Positions 8,580-15,508 of a stretch of DNA of 64,000 bases are shown here, piece after piece (position 1 is the first letter of the stretch; each line of letters begins with the position of its first letter). The DNA comes from Micromonospora sediminicola (GTDB taxonomy: Bacteria; Actinomycetota; Actinomycetes; Mycobacteriales; Micromonosporaceae), in assembly GCF_900089585.1 (NCBI RefSeq), contig NZ_FLRH01000003.1, positions 915,001 to 979,000 of the forward strand. Reading direction: 5' to 3'. The translations under genes and the position numbers were made by a program. Below the pieces are notes generated by a model. That model was not told the DNA's origin. It was given only the letters and a program-made list of their open reading frames with translations, and made no database searches.

Positions 8580-11447
8580 ATGAGATCACCCGTCGCGCGG
8601 GTCCGGCGCGCCCTCGCCGGCCGTCCGCGCCGGATCGTCGCCGCCGTCGTGGTGGTCGTCCTGGTCGTGGCCGCCCTGGTCTGGGCGGTCCGCCCGCAGG
8701 GACCGGACTTCCGGACCGAGGCGGCCGTGGTGACCGTCCGGTCCGGACCGACCGGGGACGAGCCGGTCGACCTGGACACCACGCTCTATCTGCCCGGCGA
8801 CGCCTCGGAGACCAACCGGGTGCCGGCGGTGCTGCTGGCCCACGGGTTCGGCGGCACCAAGGAGTCGGTCCGCGCCGACGCCGAGGACCTGGTCGCCCGG
8901 GGGTACGCGGTGCTCACCTGGACCGCCCGGGGCTTCGGCCGCAGCGGCGGCCAGATCCACCTGGACAGCCCGGACCACGAGGTGCGGGACGCGCAGCGCC
9001 TGCTGGACCGGCTCGCCGCCCGCCCGGAGGTGCGCCTGGACGCGGCCGGCGACCCGCGCGTCGGCGTGGTCGGCGGCTCGTACGGCGGCGGCCTGGCCCT
9101 GCTGCTGGCCGCGCAGGACCAGCGGGTCGACGCGATCGTCCCGATGATCACCTGGAACGACCTGTCCCGGGCGTTCCTGCCGGAGAGCACCGGCCGGGAG
9201 CCCACCGACGGCGTGTTCAAGAAGGGCTGGGCCGGCATCTTCTTCGGTGGTGGCGGCAACGCCGGCTCCGGTCCGGCCGGTCTCTCCGGCGCCACCGCGG
9301 CCCAGCCGGAGGGCGCTCCCGCGTCCGCCGGCCCGGCGAGCCCGCAGCCGGGCGCCGGCCCGGGCAGCAGCTCCGGACGGGCGCCGGGTGGCGCCGCCGC
9401 CGATCCGTCCTGCGGTCGCTTCGCCGCCGACGTCTGCGCCGCGTACCTGCGCATCGCCACCACCGGCCGGGCCGACGCGGCGGCGGTGGCGCTGTTGCGG
9501 CGGTCGTCGCCGGCCGGTGTGCTCGACCGGATCAAGGCCCCCACCCTGCTGGTCCAGGGCGAGGCCGACACGCTCTTCCCGCTCACCGAGGCGGACGCCA
9601 ACGCGCGCGGCATCGCCGCCGCCGGCACGCCGGTGCGGGTCGCCTGGTTCACCGGCGGGCACGACGGGGGCGCCGGCCCGACCTCCGACTCGGACCGGGT
9701 GAAGTTCCTGACCGCCCAGTGGCTCGACCACTACGTCAGGGGCGACGGCCCGGCCCCCGGCGACACCTTCACGTTCTCCCGGATCGCCGGCTTCGACGCG
9801 CTCGACCGCGGCCTGGTGGCCACCGGCTTCCGCACCGACGACTATCCGGGCGTCGCCGGCCAGGGCCGCCGGGAGATCACCCTGACCGGCGGGGCCCAGC
9901 CGGTCGCCGTGCCGCCCAACGGCAACCCGGCGGCGATCTCCGCGGTGCCGTTCGCGGGCGCGCTCGGCTCGTTGCTCGACGGCGTGGCCGGGGACATCCC
10001 CGGCCAGCACGCGCGCTTCGAGTCGGCGCCGCTGGACGACCCGGTCGACGTGGTGGGCGCGCCGACCGTGCGGATCCGGGCCGCCTCACCGACCGGCGAG
10101 GCGGTGCTCTTCGTCAAGCTCTACGACGTCGACCCGCAGGGCGCGTCCACGTTGCCGTCCGGCCTGGTCGCGCCGGTGCGGCTGACCGGCCTGCCGCGCA
10201 CGCTGGACGCGGCGGCCCCGGTCTCGGTCACGCTGCCGGCGATCGTCCGCCGGGTCGAGGCCGGGCACCGGCTGCGGCTCGTGGTGGCGACGTCGGACCA
10301 GGCCTACGCCACCCCGGCCGAGCCGACCGTGCACACGGTGGCGCTCGGCGACGGCCCGTTGGTGCTGCCCACCGTCGACGCCGCGCCGATCCCGACCACC
10401 GCCGCGGTGTGGCGCTGGGTGCTGGCCGGCCTGCTCGCCGCGATCGTGGTCGGGCTCGTCGTGGTCGTCCTGGTCACCCGCCGTCGGCACCGTCGCCAGG
10501 ACAGCTCCGTGCATCCGGAGTACGCGGGCGTCCCGCTCGCCGTGCGCAACCTGCGCAAGGAGTACGCGGACGGGTTCGTCGCGGTCTCCGACGTGGACTT
10601 CGAGGTGCACCCCGGCCAGGTGGTCGGCCTGCTCGGGCCGAACGGCGCGGGCAAGACCACCACGCTGCGGGTGCTGATGGGGCTGACCCAGCCCACCGCC
10701 GGGGAGATCCACGTCTTCGGCCACCGGCTGGTGCCCGGCTCGCCGGTGCTCTCCCGGATCGGCGCGCTGGTCGAGGGGCCCGGCTTCCTGCCCCACCTGT
10801 CCGGTCTGGACAACCTCAAGGCGTACTGGCGGGCCACCGGGCGGCCGTGGGAGGACGCCCACTTCGACGAGGCGCTGGAGATCGCCGGTCTGGGCGACTC
10901 GGTGCACCGGCGGACGAAGAAGTACAGCCACGGCATGCGGCAGCGGCTCGCCATCGCCCAGGCCATGCTCGGCCTGCCCGAGCTGCTGGTGCTCGACGAG
11001 CCGACGGACGGGCTGGACCCGCCGCAGATCGCGGAGATGCGCCGGGTGCTCCAGCGGTACGCCACCGACGGCCGCGCGGTGCTGGTCTCCAGCCACCTGC
11101 TCGCCGAGGTGGAACAGACCTGCACGCACGCGGTGGTGGTGAACAAGGGTCGGATCGTGGCCTCCGGGCCGGTCGAGGAGATCGTCGGCGAGTCGCCGAG
11201 CGTGCTGTTCGAGGTGAGCGACCCGGACGCGGCGCGTACGGTGCTCGACCGGCTGGACGGCGTACGGGTGCTGCCGGATTCCGACGGCGGGCTGGTGGTC
11301 GACACCAACGGCACCGCCCGCAGCGAGGTGGTGGCGGAGCTGGTCCGGGCCGGCATCGGGGTGGACCGGGTGGTGCCCCGGCGCCGCCTGGAGGACGCGT
11401 TCCTCGCCCTGGTGGGCGAGAACTCTCGGGGAAGCGGTGACCGGTGA
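8580..11447 (+). CDS. Alpha/beta-hydrolase (X-Pro dipeptidyl-peptidase-like) fused to ABC transporter ATPase
   Basis: 955 residues. TM1 is about 20-36. A S15/CocE-type hydrolase follows: GGSYGG nucleophile Ser167, Asp330 in GEADTLFP, His361 in GGHDGG, then a jelly-roll C-terminal region. TM2 is about 609-634. A complete ABC nucleotide-binding domain comes last: Walker A GPNGAGKT with K692, signature YSHGMRQR, Walker B LLVLDEPTDGLDP. The two TMs place the hydrolase outside and the ATPase inside. TACCGT ends 7 nt before the ATG and no Shine-Dalgarno is visible, so the mRNA is probably leaderless. The stop overlaps the permease ATG by 1 nt. Such fusions occur in other actinobacteria, but the substrate is unknown. 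Self-resistance or peptide processing is speculation. Confidence 0.92.
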   Translation: MRSPVARVRRALAGRPRRIVAAVVVVVLVVAALVWAVRPQGPDFRTEAAVVTVRSGPTGDEPVDLDTTLYLPGDASETNRVPAVLLAHGFGGTKESVRADAEDLVARGYAVLTWTARGFGRSGGQIHLDSPDHEVRDAQRLLDRLAARPEVRLDAAGDPRVGVVGGSYGGGLALLLAAQDQRVDAIVPMITWNDLSRAFLPESTGREPTDGVFKKGWAGIFFGGGGNAGSGPAGLSGATAAQPEGAPASAGPASPQPGAGPGSSSGRAPGGAAADPSCGRFAADVCAAYLRIATTGRADAAAVALLRRSSPAGVLDRIKAPTLLVQGEADTLFPLTEADANARGIAAAGTPVRVAWFTGGHDGGAGPTSDSDRVKFLTAQWLDHYVRGDGPAPGDTFTFSRIAGFDALDRGLVATGFRTDDYPGVAGQGRREITLTGGAQPVAVPPNGNPAAISAVPFAGALGSLLDGVAGDIPGQHARFESAPLDDPVDVVGAPTVRIRAASPTGEAVLFVKLYDVDPQGASTLPSGLVAPVRLTGLPRTLDAAAPVSVTLPAIVRRVEAGHRLRLVVATSDQAYATPAEPTVHTVALGDGPLVLPTVDAAPIPTTAAVWRWVLAGLLAAIVVGLVVVVLVTRRRHRRQDSSVHPEYAGVPLAVRNLRKEYADGFVAVSDVDFEVHPGQVVGLLGPNGAGKTTTLRVLMGLTQPTAGEIHVFGHRLVPGSPVLSRIGALVEGPGFLPHLSGLDNLKAYWRATGRPWEDAHFDEALEIAGLGDSVHRRTKKYSHGMRQRLAIAQAMLGLPELLVLDEPTDGLDPPQIAEMRRVLQRYATDGRAVLVSSHLLAEVEQTCTHAVVVNKGRIVASGPVEEIVGESPSVLFEVSDPDAARTVLDRLDGVRVLPDSDGGLVVDTNGTARSEVVAELVRAGIGVDRVVPRRRLEDAFLALVGENSRGSGDR

Positions 11448-12370
11448 TGGCGGGTTCTTCGGTGGCGTCGTCCGGCGGTGGCGCGGTCGCACCCGGCGGT
11501 ACGGCTGCGCCCGGCGCGGGCGGGGCGGCGGCCGGCTACCGGCCGTCGGCCACGATGCCGTTCGGCGCGGAGTTCCGGCGGCAGGCGTCGCGGCGCCGGA
11601 CCCAGCTCGCGCTGGGGTTCATGGTGCTGCTGCCGCTGATCATCCTGGTGGCGTTCCAGTTCGACTCCGGGGACGACGACGGCGGCGGCCGGGGCGAGTT
11701 CGCCAGCCTTGCCGACCTGGCCACCTCGGGCGGCCTCAACTTCACCCTGTTCTCGATCCTGGTGTCGGCGTCGTTCCTGCTGGTCGTCGTGGTGGCGTTG
11801 TTCTGCGGCGACACGGTGGCCAGCGAGGCGAGCTGGGGCAGCCTGCGCTACCTGCTGGCGGTGCCGGTGCCCCGGGCCCGGCTGCTCGCGGTGAAGCTGG
11901 TGGTCGCGCTCGCGTACTCCGGGCTGGCGCTGGTGCTGCTGGCCGGCACCGCGCTGCTCGCCGGCACGCTGCGGTACGGGTGGAAGCCGCTGAGCAGCCA
12001 GGTCTCCGCCGAGCTGGCGCCGGCCGACGGGTTGCTCCGGCTGCTCGGCGTGCTGGGCTACCTGGCGGTGGTGCTGCTGGTGGTGGCCGGGCTGGCGTTC
12101 CTGCTCTCGGTGACCACGGACGCCGCGCTCGGCGCGGTCGGCGGTGCGGTGCTGCTCTGGATCCTGTCCAGCATCCTGGACCAGATCACCGCGCTGGGCG
12201 GGCTGCGGAACCTGCTGCCGACCCACTACAGCAGCGCCTGGCTGGGGCTGCTGTCGTCGCCGATGCAGACCGACGACGTGGTCAAGGGCGCGATCTCGGC
12301 GATCGTCTACGCCACGCTGTTCTGGGGGCTGGCCTTCTGGCGCTTCACCCGCAAGGACGTCACGAGCTGA
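11447..12370 (+). CDS. ABC-2 type transporter permease
   Basis: 307 residues from the ATG at 11447 (a GTG 3 nt earlier is possible). A Gly/Ala/Pro-rich cytoplasmic N-terminus of about 50 residues precedes six hydrophobic segments, beginning LALGFMVLLPLIILVAF and ending YATLFWGLAFWRF. This matches ABC-2 permeases that take a single ATPase partner. It overlaps the upstream stop by one base (TGATG), so translation is coupled to the ATPase/hydrolase fusion. The two proteins would form the complete exporter. TM1 is followed by a short acidic loop (DSGDDDGG). Confidence 0.92.
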   Translation: MAGSSVASSGGGAVAPGGTAAPGAGGAAAGYRPSATMPFGAEFRRQASRRRTQLALGFMVLLPLIILVAFQFDSGDDDGGGRGEFASLADLATSGGLNFTLFSILVSASFLLVVVVALFCGDTVASEASWGSLRYLLAVPVPRARLLAVKLVVALAYSGLALVLLAGTALLAGTLRYGWKPLSSQVSAELAPADGLLRLLGVLGYLAVVLLVVAGLAFLLSVTTDAALGAVGGAVLLWILSSILDQITALGGLRNLLPTHYSSAWLGLLSSPMQTDDVVKGAISAIVYATLFWGLAFWRFTRKDVTS

Positions 12371-12486
12371 GGTGGCCGTCACCGACCCGTCGGGGCCGGT
12401 CGGCTGTCGGCCAGCTCGACTCTCGCCTGGCCACGGCGGTCACTCTCCGCAACGCTTCGTCAGAAGCAATGTCGCCTCGAACCTCT

Positions 12487-12522
12487 TATGACTCAGCGTC
12501 ATAATTATGACTCTGAGTCATA
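12487..12522. promoter_or_regulatory. Double palindromic operator-like site
   Basis: Two adjacent palindromes: ATGACTCAGCGTCAT (12488-12502, one mismatched pair) and ATGACTCTGAGTCAT (12507-12521, perfect 7-bp arms around one base). They are centred 19 bp apart and separated by AATT, so the pair is itself symmetric. The site is AT-rich against a GC-rich background. It lies 235 nt upstream of the DoxX gene and 117 nt after the permease stop. It looks like a binding site for a dimeric repressor occupying two sites. The regulator is not identifiable. Confidence 0.55.
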
Positions 12523-12644
12523 TCGCACTCGGGAGAAGCTTCACCCGACCGTGCGGGGCCGACTGGGGAGGGCCTGACTAACTGGGGTTCGCCGAGCCGG
12601 GCCGAGTCGAGCCGCAGGTCTTCCCGGCGGCTTTCGGACTTCCA

Positions 12645-12663
12645 TATCATGGGAGCGTTCCCA
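12645..12663 (+). promoter_or_regulatory. CebR/LacI-type operator downstream of a -10-like element
   Basis: TGGGAGCGTTCCCA at 12650-12663 differs at one position from TGGGAGCGCTCCCA, the palindrome I know as the operator of the LacI-family cellobiose repressor CebR of streptomycetes. TATCAT at 12645-12650 could be a -10 element, which would put the operator over the transcription start, a classic repressor position. The gene controlled would be the DoxX-family gene at 12756, 93 nt downstream. No sugar-utilisation gene is next to it. Confidence 0.5.
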
Positions 12664-12755
12664 CGAAGTTGTCCCGCCAGCAAAGAATCGATTAACTTCA
12701 ATCTTCTGCGCCGCCATCCTGGACGTCGTCCGATACCCGTCCCAGGAGGTTTCCC

Positions 12756-13205
12756 ATGGTCCCGAGCCAGTTGAAAGGCCCTGTGCTCTCCCTGTTCCGC
12801 ATCGTCGTCGGCCTGCTCTTCCTGCTCCACGGCGCGGCGTCGATCTTCGGAATACTCGGCGGCAACCCGGCGACCGGCGGGGCGGTCCCGTTCGGCACCT
12901 GGCCCGGCTGGTGGGCCGCGCTGATCCAACTGGTCTGCGGCGCGTTGGTGCTGGTCGGCCTGCTCACCCGGCCCGCCGCGCTGCTCGCCTCCGGCTCGAT
13001 GGCGTACGCGTACTTCGTGGTGCACCAGCCGCACGGCCTGCTGCCGCTCGGCAACGGCGGTGAGCTGGCCGCGCTCTTCTGCTGGGCGTTCCTGCTGGTC
13101 GCGGTGCTCGGCCCCGGCCCCTGGGCGCTCGACGCGCTGCTGTCCCGCCGCCGGGGCGAGCCCGCGGACGCCACCCCCGCGCCTCGCGCGTCGGTCCCCG
13201 CCTGA
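12756..13205 (+). CDS. DoxX family membrane protein
   Basis: 149 residues with four hydrophobic segments. The N-terminal pattern LFRIVVGLLFLLHGAASIFG and the later IQLVCGALVLVGLLTRPAALLASGSMAYAYF match the DoxX/MhqP family of small inner-membrane proteins linked to redox or thiol homeostasis in some bacteria. A strong AGGAGG lies 7 nt before the ATG. The gene stands alone: upstream are two operator-like elements, and downstream the lipoprotein gene points the other way. The substrate or partner is unknown. Confidence 0.88.
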   Translation: MVPSQLKGPVLSLFRIVVGLLFLLHGAASIFGILGGNPATGGAVPFGTWPGWWAALIQLVCGALVLVGLLTRPAALLASGSMAYAYFVVHQPHGLLPLGNGGELAALFCWAFLLVAVLGPGPWALDALLSRRRGEPADATPAPRASVPA

Positions 13206-13256
13206 GTCGGTCGCCCACCGGGTCCTGGTGCGGGGCTCCCGTCCCGTGCCGGGGCC

Positions 13257-13910
13257 TCAGAGCGGGTTGACCGGGGTGGTCGCGAGCGACGGCGGACCGA
13301 TCGGCGCGGACGGCGCGGGCGCCTGTGTGGTCGGCGCCGGGTCGCGGCGCTTCCAGGCGCTGACGCCGAGCCGACCGGTGTTGCCCAGGTCGATCGGCCC
13401 GTCCAGCGCGACCGGGTACGCCGGCCGGCCGGCCACCGGGGCGACGTCCAGCTCGACGCCGTCGGTCGCCACCACCGTCGCGTCGGTGACCAGGTTGCGC
13501 CAGATCAGCGCGGCGCCGGCCCGTTCGCCGGGACGCAGCACGAGCGCGGTGGGTGGGTCGTCGAAGCCCGAGGTGATCGGGGCGGCCCCGGGGATCACCC
13601 GCACCGTGATCGGGTCCCTGTCGGCGTCCCGCAGCGCGACCGCCGGATAGCCGCGCAGCTCGTACGGCCGGTCGCCGCAGTTGACCAGGTCGAGGCCCAT
13701 GGCCCGCAGCCCCATCGCGGCGCTCACCCCGAGTTCGACGATCCGGATGCCCTCCGGGGAGCAGGCCGGGGTGGCCGTCGCGCTGTCGGGCGCGGCCCCC
13801 GGCCGCTGCGGCGGCGTGGACAGTGGGTCCACCGGGCGCGGCGTCGCGGTGCAGGCGGTCAGCAGGGTCAGCCCGGCGATGACGCCGAGTCGGCGCGCCG
13901 GGTTCCGCAT
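13257..13910 (-). CDS. DUF4232-type secreted lipoprotein
   Basis: 217 residues. The signal peptide MRNPARRLGVIAGLTLLTACTA ends in a lipobox with Cys20, so the protein should be lipid-anchored outside the membrane. After a Pro/Ser/Thr-rich linker, a beta-rich domain contains LRAMGLDLVNCGDRPYELRGYPAV and LRPGERAGAALIWRN, characteristic of DUF4232. Two further cysteines (about 49 and 78) could form a disulfide. Function is unknown for the family. It lies immediately downstream of the ArsR regulator gene (7-nt gap, same strand), so the two may be co-transcribed. Confidence 0.85.
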   Translation of the reverse strand: MRNPARRLGVIAGLTLLTACTATPRPVDPLSTPPQRPGAAPDSATATPACSPEGIRIVELGVSAAMGLRAMGLDLVNCGDRPYELRGYPAVALRDADRDPITVRVIPGAAPITSGFDDPPTALVLRPGERAGAALIWRNLVTDATVVATDGVELDVAPVAGRPAYPVALDGPIDLGNTGRLGVSAWKRRDPAPTTQAPAPSAPIGPPSLATTPVNPL

Positions 13911-13917
13911 CCGGTGA

Positions 13918-14253
13918 TCATGCCACCCGGTCGGGCGCGGCGAGGACCGCGTCGAGCAGGCCCGGGTAGAGGCGGTCCAGTTCCTCGCGGCGCAGGCGCA
14001 CGTAGCGGCTGGTGCCGGCGACGCGGGTGCGGGTGACGCCCGCCTCGCGCAGCACCCGGAGGTGGTGGCTGCGGGTGGCTTTGGAGACGCCGAACTCGAA
14101 CGTGCCGCAGGCGTGCTCGCCGCCCCGGGCCAGCGTGCGCACGATCTGCAGTCGGACGTCGTCGGCCAGCGCCGCCAGCACCGCGGTCACCGGCACGTCG
14201 CGCAACTCGGGTTCGTGCAGTTCCATGTGACCAGGGTAACCCATGTTCGACAT
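13918..14253 (-). CDS. ArsR-family winged-helix transcriptional regulator
   Basis: 111 residues with the ArsR-type HTH: LAALADDVRLQIVRTLARGG, then SKATRSHHLRVLREAGV as recognition helix and a wing (TRVAGTSRYVRLRR). There is no CxCxC metal motif. The single Cys in EHACGTFEFGVSKA is typical of ArsR regulators of efflux genes in actinobacteria. AGGAGG lies 11 nt before the ATG at 14253. In-frame ATGs at 14244 and 14226 are alternatives, because an inverted-repeat operator covers the first ATG. It is divergent from the EamA transporter and very likely represses both itself and the transporter. Confidence 0.9.
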   Translation of the reverse strand: MSNMGYPGHMELHEPELRDVPVTAVLAALADDVRLQIVRTLARGGEHACGTFEFGVSKATRSHHLRVLREAGVTRTRVAGTSRYVRLRREELDRLYPGLLDAVLAAPDRVA

Positions 14254-14263
14254 CCGTCGAACA
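14244..14263. promoter_or_regulatory. ArsR-type operator, copy 1
   Basis: TGTTCGAC-ATCC-GTCGAACA is a perfect 8-bp inverted repeat. It overlaps the first possible start codon of the ArsR-family gene. Together with copy 2, centred 42 bp away, it forms a paired operator in the regulator/transporter divergent promoter region. Confidence 0.7.
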
Positions 14264-14285
14264 ACCTCCTAGAGTCGGCTTCGTT

Positions 14286-14305
14286 GGTTCGACGATACTC
14301 GAACA
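14286..14305. promoter_or_regulatory. ArsR-type operator, copy 2
   Basis: GTTCGA-CGATAC-TCGAAC (14287-14304) repeats the half-site of copy 1 with a 6-nt centre. Its centre is 42 bp, four helical turns, from copy 1, so two dimers would sit on the same DNA face. It lies 12 nt upstream of the EamA start codon, just before its TAGGAG ribosome-binding site. Confidence 0.7.
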
Positions 14306-14316
14306 TAGGAGCCGCG

Positions 14317-15291
14317 ATGCGATCCCGTTCCGCCGCCCTCCCGCTCTTCGCGGTGCTCAGTTGGGGCGTCATGTTCCCCGTCCTGGCCAGCGCGCTCACC
14401 CGGGTGGACGCGCTCAACCTGACCACCGCCCGGTACGTGCTCGCCACCGCCGTGCTGGTCGCCCTGCTCCTGGCCCGGGAGGGGGTGACCGCCCTGACCA
14501 CGCAGCGCCGTGGGGTTGAGGTGCTGCTGCTCGGCGCGCTCGGCTTCGCCGGCTTCAACACGCTCACCAACCTCGCGCTCGGGCACGCGGCCCCGCAGCA
14601 GATCGCCCTGTTCGCCGCCACCGTGCCGGTCGTCACCCAGCTGGTCCGCTGGGCGCGGGACGGCATCCGGCCCCGGCCGGCGATGCTCGGCCTCTCCGTG
14701 GTCGCGCTCGTCGGCGTCGGTCTGGTGATCACCCGCGGCCGGCTCGACGGGCTCGGCGAGTTCGGTCTCGGCGGGCTGCTCATGGTCGGCGCCGTGCTCG
14801 GCTGGGCGTTCTACACCCACGGCGCGACCCGGTTCCCCGAGTGGTCACCGCTGCGCTACACCGCGCTGACCGCCGTCGCCGGCACGATCGCCATGCTCGC
14901 CGCCAGCGCCGCCGCCGACCTCACCGGGGTCCAGCACGCCCCGCACGCCGCCGACCTCGTCGCGGTCGCCCCCCAGCTGGCGTACGCGGTGCTGGTCGCC
15001 GCCGTGGTCGCGGTGCTGGCCTGGAACACCGGCGTCCGGCGGCTCGGGGCGGCGGACGCCGCGCTGTTCATGAACCTGGTCCCGGTGACCACGTTCGCGG
15101 TGCAGATCCTGCGCGGCTACCGGCCGGGCGCGGTCGAGCTGGCCGGCGCCGGGCTGACCGTCGCCGCCCTGGTGGCGGCGAACCTGGTCACCCGTACCCC
15201 GGCCCGGCGGGCCACGACGGCGACCCCCGTGCCGGCGGCCGTGGTGGACCGGCCGGCGGTGGTCGAGCCGGTCGCGGTGGTCGGCCGCTGA
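14317..15291 (+). CDS. EamA/DMT-family transporter
   Basis: 324 residues with about ten TM segments arranged as two EamA repeats, starting LPLFAVLSWGVMFPVLASAL and FGLGGLLMVGAVLGWAFYTHG. The final 30 residues are Thr/Ala/Val-rich and soluble. TAGGAG lies 7 nt before the ATG. DMT exporters move amino acids, metabolites or drugs. The divergent ArsR-type gene with paired operators implies inducible expression. The substrate cannot be read from the sequence. Confidence 0.9.
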   Translation: MRSRSAALPLFAVLSWGVMFPVLASALTRVDALNLTTARYVLATAVLVALLLAREGVTALTTQRRGVEVLLLGALGFAGFNTLTNLALGHAAPQQIALFAATVPVVTQLVRWARDGIRPRPAMLGLSVVALVGVGLVITRGRLDGLGEFGLGGLLMVGAVLGWAFYTHGATRFPEWSPLRYTALTAVAGTIAMLAASAAADLTGVQHAPHAADLVAVAPQLAYAVLVAAVVAVLAWNTGVRRLGAADAALFMNLVPVTTFAVQILRGYRPGAVELAGAGLTVAALVAANLVTRTPARRATTATPVPAAVVDRPAVVEPVAVVGR

Positions 15292-15365
15292 GCCGGCCCA
15301 CAGCGTGGGATCCCGAGGTGGCGTGGCCGTGAGCGGCGCATAGACTCGGCGGCACAACTGCATAC

Positions 15366-15494
15366 CTCATCCAGAGGGGCTGAGGGATACGGCCCGAAGA
15401 CGCCCCGGCAACCACCCGCGCGCTCGACGACGAGCGACAGCGGGCAGGTGCCAATTCCGTCCCCGCCGCACCCGGCGATGCGGGGAAAGATGAG
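15366..15494 (+). ncRNA. SAM-I (S-box) riboswitch
   Basis: P1 pairs CTCATC (15366-15371) with GATGAG (15489-15494). Between them are the S-box core elements in order: AGAGGGGCTGAGGGA, GGCCCGAAGA, CCCCGGCAACC, a variable P3 hairpin (CGCTCG/CGAGCG) and GGTGCCAATTCC. The aptamer ends only 14 nt before the ATG. Directly after P1 the Shine-Dalgarno region GAGG (15494-15497) can pair with CCTC (15502-15505), so control of translation initiation is likely. High SAM should reduce expression of the downstream threonine-synthase-family enzyme. Confidence 0.92.
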
Positions 15495-15508
15495 AGGACA
15501 CCCTCGAC

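Noticed and set aside
8580..11447. Sequencing frameshift or gene fusion artefact joining hydrolase and ABC ATPase
   Set aside because: The frame is continuous, a plausible TM helix links the halves and topology is consistent, so a true fusion is the simpler reading.
12486..13034. Minus-strand frame opposite the DoxX gene
   Set aside because: Covers the operator-like palindromes and the antisense of a clear four-TM protein; no coding signature.
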